This document shows positions 47,951-60,711 of a stretch of DNA of 64,000 nucleotides, one piece after another. Where the stretch lies: contig JAZKJV010001876.1 in the NCBI GenBank assembly GCA_037367405.1, positions 1,674,001 through 1,738,000 of the forward strand. Direction: 5' to 3'. Numbering within the stretch: position 1 is the first letter of the stretch; the number at the start of each line of letters is the position of its first letter. The notes below the pieces were generated by a model, which was not told the DNA's origin, ran no database searches, and was given only the letters and a program-made list of their open reading frames with translations. Origin of the DNA: Ottelia alismoides. Its lineage: Eukaryota; Streptophyta; Magnoliopsida; Alismatales; Hydrocharitaceae. The position numbers were made by a program, and so were the translations under genes.

Positions 47951-50900
47951 TGATGAATCTGCATTTCATCATATTTATTCATTTATTTTAGCTCAAAATC
48001 CCTTGTAAAATATAGATAAATATCAATAAATCTCTCATTTTACTAACCATCATTCTTATGTAAATATTGTATATTTATAATTATTTTAACCTAAATAAAT
48101 AAAGGAAAAATAAGCAAACTGAATATATGTGACAAATAGATGATGACTCTGGCCTCGAGAAAATCAAGTAGGGGGAGATATGACTTAAATACTAAAATAT
48201 CAAGAAAATCAAATTCCACTTGTGCATATTCATCACTTATACATTATTGTATATAATACATATTCTTTAAGTTATTTTATTTATACTTAAATTCACCTCA
48301 AATAAACATTTTTTCTTCTTGAAACTTATACATAATAATAAATAACAAAAATCATTATAAGAGCAATCATTGTACATTGTGTAGATAACAACACTCAGAA
48401 AAAGCTCCAAAGTTCAACTTGTCAAATAAATATACCAAAACTAAAAATTAATCAAAATCACTTTAATCGTATTCCAAACTAAATATTCTTTAAAATGGAG
48501 GTTCATGAAAATCAGAGTTAAGGTGTGAAATATGGTTTTTTGGGGTATTATTGTATATTATACCATTGTATATTATTTGTATAGTATTTGTCAATATATA
48601 TTTTCTTTGTATTTTTTTATATATTTTATTTTTAACTAGATGAAAATATTGTATTTAAATTATGTAAAATAAAAATAAAAATCACAAAACCAAAAATAAA
48701 CATAAATAAAATCTTGTATTTATTGTATATGTACCACTATGTATATTGTAAAGTATGACTATTTATTTATCCTAATAAATCAATTCCTAAAAATATAACA
48801 AAAATACTTTAAAACCCCTTGTAAAATATTATAAATTAATAAATTATTAAATTACAAATATATTTGAAAAAAAAATAAAGTCAAAATCACGATCATGGAT
48901 ATATAGTTATATATACATGTACATAACCATTTTATATATTTATACCTTTGTATATAAATTATTTAATTCATTAAAAATCGCCTAATTTAACTTTATTTAT
49001 TTCTTAACATTTTCTATTTACTATATTTAATTACTTAAAATCATTTTTGCTTTTTAACCTAATTTATTTGATTTTCTGGTTATTTTGTCTTCTTACGTAG
49101 TTTATCCTATTCCATATGTGCTGAGTGGTTGTCTCGGGTCTGATGACGTGGGTCAACTCTCCATACAATGGCATGCACCCGCATTTTCCACCAAGCCAAC
49201 TTTCCTCCTCCTAATTTGTAGCCCTAACTATTGACTACATCGCCAACTCATTATATCTAACGATCGCCTCGATCTTCTCGCATTTTGAATTTCAAATTCG
49301 ATCAGACCTTCATTCCTATATATACACCTAGGTCATCCCCGGTCACGTTTTAATCTATTTTTCCCTATTTTCTTCACCTGAGGATGGTTCCAGGAAATTG
49401 ATGCGGAGACAGAGCATCGATCTCTTCATCCAGGAGTGTGAATAATCGATAGGGAAGTGAGATTCAGCACGTAACTAGACCTCCGCCACATACCCTGGTT
49501 CATTTTCTCTTCAATTTTTTGTTTAATTTTGCAATTCAATTCTTTTGATTAGCGTAATAAGTTCATCACTAATCATTCTCCAATCCGACAATAAGAGGTC
49601 ATTTGTTCACTATCACTTCACTCCGACTACCCATGCACGTTCACTGCATGATCTCCATACATCTCCCATACCTGATCATCTCCAAATCACATTGAATCTC
49701 GGGTCCCATTCCGACCATCTTCATCGAAGCACTCATCCACCCTCCATTTTACCTATGTTTTGATTGAATAACATTGGTCGAAACTATCATCCACCCTTAC
49801 ACCTTTTGCAGGGTGAAGGAGTGCATCTGGACCTTACCATCACGATCTGGAGCAAGCTTTGACCTCCATACCTTCAAGAGATCTAGATCGCGGTCCAGTG
49901 ACCATCGGACTTAATATCCATATCAGATCACCAAAGAAGAGTTGCATGACATGCTCAGTCATTCAGAAGACTAAATGAGTGAAGATCAATCACCCTTTCA
50001 CCTATTAAAACTTGCCAGACATTCCATTCATCCATGTTCTTCTAGCGACTCTCATATCCATTCAATTAAGAATGCAAGTGCCAGAACAGATTGAAGCTGT
50101 CAATTTATGCTAAAACTGCACCATTCGATCATATTTCCATATCCGATCTAGTCCATTTGAAAGCAATTTAGCCTCAACCATCAGATTCAAGGCATAGATC
50201 TATCTCCACCGTCCATTCCACCACGTGGATTAAGGGCACAATTGCCCTCCTACCCCTGCATTTCTTTCCCTTGCAAAAAAGTACCAATCGGGCCACGTGT
50301 CTACTTGTACTCATTTGAACATTTGCATATTAGCCTGGTTATTTATTTAATTTTCATTTTAGTCCACTTTGAATTACAACATGTGTGTCACACATGCTTT
50401 CCTATGTATTTTGTGATAAAAGTGTGCATGTTTATGTGTTATTGACTAGTCCCTGCAAAAATAATAATTGCATTTATATCCGTGCCAACACGACTCACGT
50501 ACACAAGCACATGTGTTTTCGGGTATTTACACATTGGGCCCCTCCATTTCTTAATTTGTTATTGAACGGGTCCCTTAAATATATTTCTTTGCATTTATAC
50601 ACATGTGCATATACATTTAAAAAACATCATTAAAAATCCAAAAAAATAGCTTAACCGCTTGCTAAACTCATTTATTCATAATAATTTTTATTTTGTATTT
50701 TTAATCATTTCTCTTAATTTTAAAACTCAAAAAATTTAAAATATCCTTTGTATGCATTAAAAAATCAATAAAAATATAAAAACTTTTCTTAAATTTTAAA
50801 AAATATCATGTTTGTGTATTTGATTTGATTTTATTTTCTAACCAATTTTCATCCGCTAATTATTTAGAAAACTGAAAAAATAAAAAAACACTGAAAACAA

Positions 50901-51626
50901 TTGAAAATTCATATTAAATCATTGGAAACCCCCCAAAAATTTGTAAAAATGCTTTCTAGAAAATAAAAATTTTCTCTTTCTAATTGTGCAAGTATCCCTA
51001 ATTTCAATTTTATTTTTCTATTTTAAAAATACAAAATCTTATGTAACCTTCTCTTTTTCTTAGTTTTGTTGTTTTTCATTTATTTGAAAACGATGAAAAA
51101 TTCGAAAAACTCTGAAAAAATCATAAAACATAAAAAAATCAAAACCCAAAAAAAAATTATTTAAAAATTCTTTACGTCTTTATCATATTTTAAAATTCAA
51201 AAAAGTTGCATTTTTCTTACTTTTGTCTGTATTTCTTTTGTTTTTCTTATCTTATTTTATTTTTTCCAAAATTAAAAACATATATAATTTAAAAATCATT
51301 AAAAATGTCAAAATAAAAAATATAAAAATTAAAATTACAAAAAGAAATAAAAAGACAAAAAAATCACAAAAACCAAGAGTAATGTACATAGAGTTTCCTC
51401 TTTTGTTTCAAGATTTTCTTAAATTAAATAACGCTCAGGATTTTTGTAGCCTCCCTGAGTTCGATCATGTACGCTATACAGGTAAATAAATAGCAAAACT
51501 CTTTTGCTACAATTCTTTGATTTATTTTGGCTTGAGAGTTCAATAAGTTTTGTTTGGGATTTTTACGGTTGCAATGACATTGCAGTAATTCATTTAAAAT
51601 AAAACTTCAAATTTCCCCTATCAACA
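47951..51626 (+). repeat. G3 5' LTR
   Basis: 3676 bp. It starts with the family terminal hairpin TGATGAATC-TGC-ATTTCATCA (47951-47971) and ends CAACA two bases before the PBS. The first 1.2 kb is AT-rich U3; the TATA box is at 49317-49324. The middle (49350-50300) is more GC-rich and contains motifs such as 'ccatcggacttaatatcc'. 51440-51470 holds the 'cctccctgagttcgatc' block about 180 bp from the end. No coding sequence recognised. Confidence 0.88.
49317..49324 (+). promoter_or_regulatory. TATA box of the G3 LTR
   Basis: TATATATA followed by 'caccta', at the switch from AT-rich U3 to the more GC-rich transcribed part. Confidence 0.65.
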
Positions 51627-51628
51627 AA

Positions 51629-51646
51629 TGATGTCGTTGCCGGGGA
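51629..51646 (+). other. Primer binding site of G3 (tRNA-Asp type)
   Basis: TGATGTCGTTGCCGGGGA matches TGGCGCCGTTGCCGGGGA at 15 of 18 positions; the differences are G-to-A and C-to-T transitions. It lies 2 nt after the LTR end. Confidence 0.9.
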
Positions 51647-52281
51647 GGCACGACAAAGGTAGCTAGGTTTTTCTTTTTGTAGCTTGCTATTCTTGGTTTT
51701 AGATGCATTTTTTCTTCTTATTATTTATCACATTTCACTTGTTTATATTTTCTGTTACTTGTTCATATTTTGTGTCCTCTATTCTTGATTTTTATTCATT
51801 ATATTTTTGTTCGTATTCTCTGTATATTTATTGTGTGGATTGCAACTTGTTAAGGAGTGAGCACTCACTTCAACTTCTGCGTGATGTGAGGGAGCTTATA
51901 CAGTGCTTATAGGATCTGATTTGTTGGACACCGAAAGATCCCAAAGATCAGACTAAATCAGGGGTTTGTATTGTGTTTGTTTGTTTATGTAAAGATCCGT
52001 CCACGCCCTTCAATCCTTTTCTTCCTTTTTCTTCTTATGTTGACCTTCATGTTCTCACATCTTTCCTATTGACATCGAAGATGTTGAATTTGAATATTTC
52101 ATGTTCAAACTCAGCGAGCTCATTTCACACTCTAGTTTGATCGTCTTCTATTCAGGAAGACTCACTTTTCGAATATCCCTCTTTCTCCACATCACCCATC
52201 TATTCATCCAATCCACTATTTGAGACTGACTCTAATCTCAAACTATCATTTAAGACTTCACCATTTTTTAGGACTAATCTA
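51647..52281 (+). other. G3 5' leader
   Basis: Between PBS and gag. T/A-rich to 51850, then mixed sequence with short ORFs that match nothing I know. It is shorter than the 1.65-kb G1 leader. Confidence 0.6.
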
Positions 52282-53700
52282 GTGTCATATACATTTTCAG
52301 AGTCAGAATCAAAGAACTTGATGCCACTAAAGGGAAAGGGTCCCATGGCTGAGCGGAGCGAGTTCAACAATACGATGTTAGCTACCATTCAGACCATTCA
52401 AGAAAGGTTGGTTGAACAAGCTGACATCCGAGCTGGATTGAGAGACATGATCATCGAGCTGAGGAATGAGAGACAAGATAGGAGAGATGAGGATAAGCAT
52501 ATACATGGAGTGGGAATATGGGAGGAGAAGATTAACCAGTTGAGCCAGCGGCTTAGCTTACATTTAAGGATGCCTATATTCCAAGGGTAGGACAGACGAA
52601 CACATATATTTAGGTACATGTGATTCATGGTCATTTTGAGATTAATCCCACAATCCTCTACTCCCAATATTGCACGAAAAGAACCTTATGTACCCCTCCA
52701 GCATTTTGACTACATATGTGGCCACCATACACTACCCTAACATCCCGTTAGAGGCAGTGAAGATGAAAACCTTCATGTTCAACCTTATGGATAAGACATT
52801 ATATTGGATTAATCACTTAGGAAAGGTTGTTACATCTTGGAAAGAATTGAGATAAACCTTCTTGAAAAAAGTATTATCGACTAGGATGATTGATTCAAAT
52901 GTAGTCCTTGATTGCCAACTTCTCCCAAATGTCCAATGAGCCTACACATGAGGCGTGGGAGAGATATAAGGATTTAATGAAGAAGTGCCCCCATCATGAC
53001 ATTCCAAATACGAGCCTGGTGGAGGACTTCTTTGGGGGTTTGAGCATTGAAAATCAAGAGTTGGTAGATGCCGCTTGTGGGTGGTCCCACTTCTACAAGT
53101 ACAAGGATGTCCTTTATCATATTTTTGAGGAGATGGTAGAGAGATCTACAGCTCTTTCTTCTTCACGTGCTTTTCAGAATCATCCGGTTACCTCTCATGT
53201 AGTACCCTACAAGGCTATCAACATGACGACATCACATGATGTGAAAAGGGTTGATAGTGCAGATCTGACCATCATAGGAAGTCACATATCCAAAGTGGAC
53301 ATAACGAAAAACAATCCAAGGAGCTTGAAAAGCTTCAAGTGATTGAACAAAGGATGAAGAACTTGAATAATCTAGATAATATTATGAAGCATTTGGAGCT
53401 TCTTGTTAGTACGATTAGTGCATGTTAGAGTGTGAGTGCGGCAACCAATACCTCTATTCATGAGCAGACGTTTTCCACTTCAACACAATAGAGTACCATA
53501 GGATCATCTACAGTTCAACACGTTTACTATGTGTAGACCCCGGACTAGGTCTAGAAGCAGTCACATCAGATGGCACTACACTATCAGGAGCTTGCTTATA
53601 TTCCTGAGCAGAAGTCTCCACCCCCACCTCTTATGCACGAGGTGAACAACATATGGTTCGACCGAGAGCACAGCCAGCCGCGTTTGTTAGGGCAAGGTCA
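52282..53700 (+). pseudogene. gag: G3 gag, decayed
   Basis: 52282-52590 encodes a charged helical N-terminus: MAERSEFNNTMLATIQTIQE and then ERQDRRDEDKHIHG. 52670-52855 has YPNIPLEAVKMKTFMFNLMD and TLYWINHLGKVVTSWKEL. 52908-53342 has THEAWERYKDLMKKCPHHDI, VEDFFGGLSIENQELVDAAC and FEEMVERS. These are the Ty3 gag capsid blocks in normal order. Frameshifts separate the three open pieces (near 52600-52670 and 52860-52905). 53343-53700 is a frame-broken Gln/Pro-rich tail. No CCHC knuckle is visible. Confidence 0.88.
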
Positions 53701-54240
53701 GTTGGGTCCTTAAGCCAGTTCATCATTTTCAGGGAGGGAGACCACATCCCCAACACCAGCAGATATAGCCTCATTTCTCGTCTCTATCACACTTCCAGAA
53801 CTTGAGACATGGACAATAGCAAATGCAGTTTGCATATCCTCATTAGCCTTACTATCAGTAGCAATCTCTATCTTATGGATAGTTTCCACATCATACTCCT
53901 CCTCATTATCAATAGCCATATTCTGGATACCAGAAGCATCCACACTACCCGTCTCAGCAATAGCTAGTCATTGAGCATCCAGAGGCACCTTCGATGAATC
54001 CTGCACTAGATTAGCTGGCACAACTGACGAAGAATATGAATGACCTGACTCATAGGCTTGATGACCTTACCACCACCAAGACATTGATCCCAGCCTAGGT
54101 CGAAGCCAATACCAACAATTTCAGATGCAAGGAATAGGTATCTCGTGATCCATCCACACCCGAGACAGGTATGGCCCTTTATTTTACATGTTGATCTGAT
54201 GCCATTCACCTCAGGAGCGGTAGGAGATTGCAACCACTTA
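53701..54240. other. Unexplained segment in G3 between gag and the pre-RT linker
   Basis: The minus strand holds two open stretches (53710-53943 and 54006-54233) and the plus strand is closed by many stops. The minus-strand peptides (an acidic MDASGIQNMAIDNEEEYDVE; a Cys/Gly-containing TCLGCGWITRYLF) do not resemble the gypsy sequence found at this place in G1. It could be a captured foreign piece in reverse orientation or merely biased linker. I do not recognise it. Confidence 0.4.
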
Positions 54241-55610
54241 CAAATAAATTGGGATTGGAGAGAGCCACTGAGAGAGCTTCACCAACTTCATCATCTTCTT
54301 CACCGGCTGAGAAAAGATCTAATGTAGCAGAGCCTGATCTTAGAGTTTCACCACCTTTTCTTCTTCACCATCACTACCACCATGTCCATCATTATTCAGA
54401 AAAAGCCAAAAAGAGAATAAAGAAAGATGCAGTGTCGAGCCGGCTATGAAGGAGAATACACCAGTCATGGAGTCTTCTTTTACACTAACAGACCTAGTAT
54501 CCCATTCAATTTTTCCTTTTGCTTCATCTATTCCAGTATTGGATAATAGTGTATAGATTGATTTCGGTTGTACAAATGTACATGATGACTCTATTTTGAA
54601 TAAGAGAAATGAGAAACATGATGTTTCTTCTCATTCTATTCCATTTCGTTTAGCTTTGAATAAAACTAGAAAAAACCAAAAAATTTTATCAAGACTTCTA
54701 TCGTAATCTTCTTGATAGCAAATCCTCCATTAATCTCATATAATCCTTACTGCTCACTGAGTTTGAGTTGGGCCTCTTAGATCCACCAGGATGATCCTTT
54801 AGTTTTTTGATATTGTAATGGTGCAAGTAATGAGATTCCCAATTAATTTTGTTGTCATAGATATGAACATCTATACACTATTACTCCATACCCTATCATA
54901 CTTAGTCTGCCATTCCTTCAAATGACCAAAGCGGTATTTGATTATGGTATTAGAGAGATCATCTTCACTCCCACAATGATAAGGTGAAAATAGATATGAT
55001 CCTAGATCCAAGTCCATCACCGCCACCAGCAGTAAATGAGAGAGAGACAGTTACACCAGATTCTGAGGATTGTGACTTTCTTGCTGACATTCTAGACACT
55101 GGTCTATTCACTGATTTCATGGACACCCAGGAATTCCTTTCTCAGAAGGATCTTCTGGAAAGCACAATCACTTTGAGCTCCCTTATCGATCATTTTGAGT
55201 TGTCACGTGATGGATAGTTTGAGTTGTATTCTAGGAATCATTCTAATTTTTCAGATGTACATTTTGAGATCTCCAGGATACATTCTTTTTTTGAGATTAC
55301 TAATGAGATACCTCCTACTGAGATTTCTAAGATATTTTTTGAGAATTATGAACATCCTATTGAGCCATTCCATTCTGAGAAAAGATCATTCGCTACAGAC
55401 CTTTTCGAGATTTTACTTGATGAGCCGACAATATCCACGGTATATAGTACACATAGTGTAGATCATATACCATCTACCAATGTAGCTGCAAAGGTTGTCA
55501 TAGAGCAGATTCAGACCCCACCTGTTCTTAAGTCTTTACCTTCAAAGTTGAAGTATGCCTTCCTTGCGTGTCCCCCCAAATGTTTCCGATCATCCTCAGT
55601 TTGTAGTTGA
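54241..55610 (+). pseudogene. pol: G3 linker and pre-RT region
   Basis: 54241-54449 encodes a Ser/His-rich linker (SPTSSSSSPAEKRSNV). 54984-55217 encodes acidic sequence with MDTQEFLSQKDLLESTITL, and 55224-55610 ends VLKSLPSKLKYAFLACPPK, the conserved pre-RT motif also present in G2. 54450-54980 is frame-broken. A protease is not clearly visible and may have been lost. Confidence 0.7.
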
Positions 55611-56565
55611 CTGACGAACAAGAATCTCACATGCTAGAGGTTCTTGAGAGAAACCGCAAGTCCATTGGATGGAATATTTCGGATCTATGTGGGATTAGTC
55701 CAGCTTTGTTCTTGCATCATATCTATTAAGAGGATGATAGCAAACCAACCCTTGAGTGTCAGCACCATCTAAATCCGAACATCTGGGATGTTGTCGTGAA
55801 AGAGATCAGGAAATGGTGTGATGTTGCCTTTATTTATCCCATCTCGAATTTCAAGTGGGTCAATCCTTTACATGTGGTCCCAAAGAAATTTAGTATTACT
55901 ATCGTAAAGAATGACCGTGATGAGGAAATTCTAACCCATGTACCTACTTCATAGCATGTCTATGTAGATTATCGGTGCCTAAATTCAGATACCAAGAAAG
56001 ATAACTTTTGACTGCCTTTTATTAATCAAATTATTTAGATATTGGCAAGGAAGGAGTTCTTTTGTTATTTGTATGGGTACTTAAGGTATAATAGGGTTGC
56101 AACCGTTGTTGAGGATCATGAGAAAAATATTTTTACTACTTATATGTTTTGGCAGCCACACCGTTGGACGGATTCCCTTTGGATTGTGTAATGCCCCCGC
56201 TACATTCTAGAGGCATATGTTGGCCATTATTGTCGACATGATAGGTAGTTTTATAGAGATCTTCATGGACGGTTTTTCAGTCTATGGGATATCTTTGATA
56301 CATGTCTTGCCCATTTGGACCGAGTACTTTAACATTGTTGTGAGGTAAACTTAGTGCTCTCATGGGAGAAGAGTCACTTTATGCTGACTACTGGATTGTA
56401 TTAGGCCACATCATCTCCAAAAATGGTATGGAGGTTGTTCCGGCTACGACTTATGTAATCTCCAAGCTAGAGCTACTGCAGAATTTGAAACAGTTGAGGT
56501 CATTTCTAGGTCACGTCTAAATTTATAAGTGATGCATTAAGAACTTCAGCAAGATCGTTAGAACT
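55611..56565 (+). pseudogene. pol: G3 reverse transcriptase, heavily decayed
   Basis: The translation across frames shows HMLEVLERNRKSIGWNISDL, HLNPNIWDVVVKEI, HVPTS*HVYVDYRCLN and EVNLVLSWEKSHFML. The catalytic motif reads IFMDGFSVYG at 56259-56288, so the second Asp of FMDD is Gly. More than five stops are present, several at Trp- or Gln-type positions. It follows the order of G1's RT with which it aligns throughout. Confidence 0.85.
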
Positions 56566-57110
56566 TTGAATGAACATTTGTGCAAGGAGAGTGAGTTTTT
56601 AGTTGATGAGAAAGTCCTCCTTGCATTTCACCAGATGAAAGACATGGTTATTAGTGCTCCTGTCCTACAGCCACCTGATAAGTCTTGTCCCTTTGAGAGC
56701 ATGATGGAGGCTTCAGATTTTGTAGTTGGAAGTGTTTTAGGGAAGAGAAGGGATGGGATACCATTTGCTCTACACTATGATAGTAAGACTCTGGATGAAG
56801 CACAACGTAATTACACAGTTAGAAGGAGATATTAGTAGTGTTGTTTGCATTAGAGAAGTTCATATCTTACTTACTTGGTTCACATGTCATTGTATACAGA
56901 GATCACACTGCCATAAGGTACTTACATGCAAAGAAGGATGCCAAACCACATCTTATCAGATGGATCCTTCTTCTTCGGGAGTTTAATTTAGAGATTTGAG
57001 ATAAACCTGAAGTAAAGAATGTTGTGGCAGATCACCTTTCCCATATTAAAGATGCAGAATCTTCCGAGTAGGTAATAGTTCCGATTTTAGAGACCTTTCC
57101 ATATGAGACC
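56566..57110 (+). pseudogene. pol: G3 RNase H region
   Basis: 56566-56835 is open: LCKESEFLVDEKVLLAFHQM, APVLQPPDKSCPFESMMEAS and GSVLGKRRDGIPFALHYDSK, the RT/RNase H junction. After a frameshift the region near 56950-57060 reads [22 protein letters not shown] and VADHLSHIKDAE-like sequence. This is the same domain as G1 33240-33833. Confidence 0.87.
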
Positions 57111-58340
57111 ACTTTGCCTATGGACTCACTCCCATGGTATTCTGATATTGTGAACTATCTTGTCTACAAGAAAGTTCCAAAAGATTGGCCCAAGAATATG
57201 GTAGACATATTTTTATCTGAGATTCATTTTTACCAATGGGTGGATTTATACCTATTTCGTGAGGGTGTAGATTGTATCTCGAGAAGATGTGTTCCTCAGG
57301 ATGAATACACCAACGTACTTGAGCATTGTAACAAATTACAGTCTGGTGGACATCATTCATGGAAGCATGCGACAATTAAGGTTCTACAATGTGGTCTTTG
57401 GTGGCCAACTCTGTTTAAGAATGCTACAGATTATGTTCGAGGTTATACTGATTGTCAGAAAAGGGGAGGAGTTGTAGGTTCTAAAGATATTATACCCCTA
57501 GATATATTCAGATTTCAGATGTTTTCGATGATTGAGCTTCACGTTCCCATTTCCTATCAGTTAGGAACTTCAGTCCTTCCTGCTTGTCGTGGATTATATT
57601 AGTCATTGGATGGAGGCTATTCCCACCCAAGTCACTGACAGTCGTATAGTTTGTTCCTTTCTCAAGGATCACGTTATTGCATGGTTTGGGATCCCCAATA
57701 TACTCATTTCATATGGGGGAGCCATTTCATTAATCGAGAGGTAAAGAAGCTTGTGAAGGAGTATGCCATTGAGCATAGAGTTGTGTCTCCTTACCACCCA
57801 CAGACTGACGGCTTGGATGAGATTTCAAATAGGGAGATAAAGATGATATTGTAAAACTTGTACGTTTAGATAGGAAGAACTGGTCCCAGATGCTTGATTA
57901 CGTTTTGTGGGCTTCTCGGAGGATGTACTCCATTGAGTATGTCTCCCTACATATTGGTTTATGGAAATCCTTGCCACTTGCCAGTTGAATTAATTCACAA
58001 ATCATTGTGGGATCTCTGTGTATACAGTTTGGATTATGAGAAATTAATACATAATAGGAATTTGGTTATGAATAGATTGTTGAAAATCCGAGATTTTGCA
58101 TACAACAACTCATTGATGTATAAGGAGAAAGTCAAGCGTTGGAATGATAGACACATTAGAAGGAAGACTTTCTCCCCTGATCAGAAAGTTTGGTTGGTTG
58201 ATACAAATTGGAAGTTATTTCTGATCAAATTAAAAAGAAAAATGTTAGGATTGCTCAGTGTGAGAGATGTACATGACAATGATAGTATTGTCATATTTGG
58301 GTTGATGTCTAATGCACAACCATTTGTCGTCAATGGATAA
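57111..58340 (+). pseudogene. pol: G3 integrase, decayed
   Basis: 57114-57602 carries the HHCC zinc domain: GVDCISRRCVPQDEYTNVLE, GGHHSWKHATIKVLQCGLWW and TDCQKRGG, with the first CxxC Cys changed. The core at 57600-57860 reads [19 protein letters not shown] and [19 protein letters not shown]; the catalytic Glu is present, but ISYGGSHF replaces ISDGGSHF, so the second Asp is lost. 57894-58340 encodes ILVYGNPCHLPVELIHKSLW and a C-terminal part ending PFVVNG. Frameshifts lie near 57600 and 57860. Confidence 0.9.
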
Positions 58341-58531
58341 TTACTGAAGCCATATCTAGATCATGATACATTCATGTTCGTGATTAATTCCATATATGTA
58401 GTATCAGACGATGACTTTTTAACATCTTCTACATTGATACATGAGCTGATTTTCTCTTGAATATATCCTTTTGTTCCATTCTTTCTTCTTTTGTTTTTAT
58501 CGTTCACCTCTTTTCCATGCGTGTGTACTAT

Positions 58532-58985
58532 CCTAAGTATAGGGGAGGTGAATTACTTGAGTTTTTCCTTTTTCATTCTATTTCATCATGCCCTATTATT
58601 GCTTATACTTAGGGATCCTTTACCCTACGTATAGGGAGAGTGATGTCATTCATTTCATTCTCTTCTGTATTTTTATTTTCTTTGTTCTCTCACTTGTCCT
58701 TCAAATTTTTGATATTCTTTTTCTATATTTAGGAATCTCTTACCTAAGTATAAGGGACGCCAAGACGAGTCGTTGAGTTTGTATATTCCTTTCCTTAGTT
58801 TTCCCCGTTTGTACAGTCTTCTAAACTTTGGATTATTTGATCCTAAGTCTGGGGGGATCACTAACTTCTTTTGAGTCATCGTTGTATAGATTATTTTCAC
58901 TTTTCTATAATTAGCACAAGTTATATATTCCTTTGTATCTATTTGGTCACTATGAAGACATAGTTTGAGCTAAGTATAGGGGGTG
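58532..58985 (+). repeat. Array of at least four PPT-like hairpins downstream of G3 integrase
   Basis: CCTAAGTATAGGGGAGG at 58532-58548. Hairpins: 58604-58633, TATACTTAGGG / CCCTACGTATA. 58724-58752, TATATTTAGG / CCTAAGTATA. 58825-58848, ACTTTGGAT / ATCCTAAGT, then six G. 58905-58979, CTATAATTAGC / GCTAAGTATAG, then a G-run. Each right arm merges into a G-rich tract. The same array occurs in G1 (31543-31800). Confidence 0.85.
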
Positions 58986-59039
58986 TCGTATATATTGTAT
59001 ATATACTTTAGACATAACTCGTACTTTTATGTTAATAAT

Positions 59040-59660
59040 GAGGCTACAAAAAATTTTGAAAATGATTTATAAAATGATTTGCAAAAAATATTTTGTAAAT
59101 TTATTTGCAAAAACTATTTTGTAAAAGAATTTGTAAAAAGCTCTTGAAAAATTGTTTGGAACATTTTTGTAAAAATGTTCGTAAAATTTTTGTAAAATTA
59201 TTCATGTACAATTTTTTTAAAAATTATTTTGTAAAAAACCTTTATTTCAAAAATGATTTATTTTTGCATCAAAATTATGTGTATTTTACAATATGTTTGT
59301 AAAATTTTTGAAAGTGAAATGTTTTCAAAAACACGTTTCTAATTGTTTGTAAAATATTTGCAAAATAGTTTGCAAAAACATTTGTAAAACTTTGTAAACT
59401 TTTTGTAAAGTATTATGTAAATTGTTTGTAAAAATATTTTTTTGAAAAATGATTTGTGAATTATTTTTATATCAATACTATGAATATTGTATAAATTATT
59501 TGTAAAATTTTTGAAAGCAAAATGTTTGCAAAACCCTATTTGTAATTTTTTTGAAAAATGCTTGTCAAATAGTTTTCAAAAACATTTTTAAAACTTTTGT
59601 AAAAATTTTGTAAAGAATTCTATAAAATGCTTGTAAAATCTTTTGAAAAGTAATTTGAAA
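59040..59660 (+). repeat. AT-rich degenerate tandem repeat of TTTTGTAAAA-type motifs
   Basis: A dense array of TTTGTAAAA, TTTTTGTAAAA and TTGCAAAA variants. At larger scale two copies of about 200 bp can be aligned (about 59248-59443 and 59444-59657), sharing 'atttttgaaag' followed by 'aaatgttt'. A partial third copy may precede them. No coding potential. Confidence 0.75.
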
Positions 59661-60480
59661 AGAGTTTGTAATTTTTTGTAAAATTATTTTGTCACGTGAG
59701 ATATACATAATGGGATATATGTTTGTAGTAAAATCCATGTGTATATTAAAACCTTAATCACTTGCCTTCTTGTAAATAAAATTCATTGTTGAAAATAAAA
59801 TCTTATATAAAACTTGCATAAAATCCTTGTATATACATTCAATCTGCGGACTTTTTTTCTAAAAATACAAAATGTTTAATACCCATAAAAATTTCCAAAA
59901 AACTCTGAAAAATTTCAAAAAAGAAAGTTGTTTTATCTCTTTTCTTTTCTTGCAAAAAAATTTGTATATATTTCTTGCATTTGCATGTGCATTTTTCAGA
60001 ATGGCGTTGACATTTAAACTAGTCTGGAATAAAATCGAAGAATGGAGCTTGGTTGGTCCTTAATCTACTTAATCACATGAACCTTATAGGAACTAGAATT
60101 GGGATTCTTCAGGTCTATATAACTAATTCTTTGGGAACCACTAGACTTAGTTCAGTGTGGTCTTGACTACCTAAGTAGAATACTTTAGAACACACACATG
60201 ACTCTTGTTGATAATGACCTAGATTGCACACTTGCATTTACACTTTGCTCACCTTAGTTAAAGTGTAGAGGGCTGGATTTGCCGACATGAGACACAAGCC
60301 GATGGAAGCATCAGAATCACACATTTGTGGCCATTGTAGCCCAAACTGGTCAAATCATGATGAGGTCTAACGATGGAATGATGTTGGTTGAAATAATGCC
60401 ACAAAAGAGGGATACTCTACTGGCTCAAGAGGAAATCTCCTTATGTACATGATGCACCTTTGTAAATATTAGAAAAAAAG
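59661..60480 (+). other. G3 3' non-coding region
   Basis: Starts with continued AT-rich sequence to 59990. 60000-60460 is mixed sequence with no ORF over about 60 codons. In position it corresponds to the 1.6-kb G1 3' region. No PPT or LTR start was recognised. Confidence 0.5.
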
Positions 60481-60483
60481 ATT

Positions 60484-60711
60484 ATATATATATATATCAT
60501 AAGCAAGGCATATGCCTCAAAATCAGATATTTTTTAGTTTGCAGCAGATGACTTGGCTACACCGGTGAAGCATCCTAGGATAGGTAGCTACACTGGTTAT
60601 ATATATATATATATAAGAAAGGCATATGCCTCAAAATTAGATATTTTTGAGCTTGCAGCAGATGACTTGGCTACACCGGTGAAGCATCCAAGGATAGGTA
60701 GCTACATTGGT
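60484..60711 (+). repeat. Direct duplication of a 114-bp unit
   Basis: Units 60484-60597 and 60598-60711 share '(ta)n...aaggcatatgcctcaaaat', 'gcagcagatgacttggctac' and 'aggataggtagctaca' with about eight differences. Each starts with a TA microsatellite. 'ggcatatgcc' is a 10-bp palindrome in both. Confidence 0.9.

Noticed and set aside
57111..58340. An endogenous pararetrovirus
   Set aside because: The HHCC integrase, tRNA-Asp-type PBS and long LTR show a gypsy retrotransposon; no movement protein or coat protein region is present.
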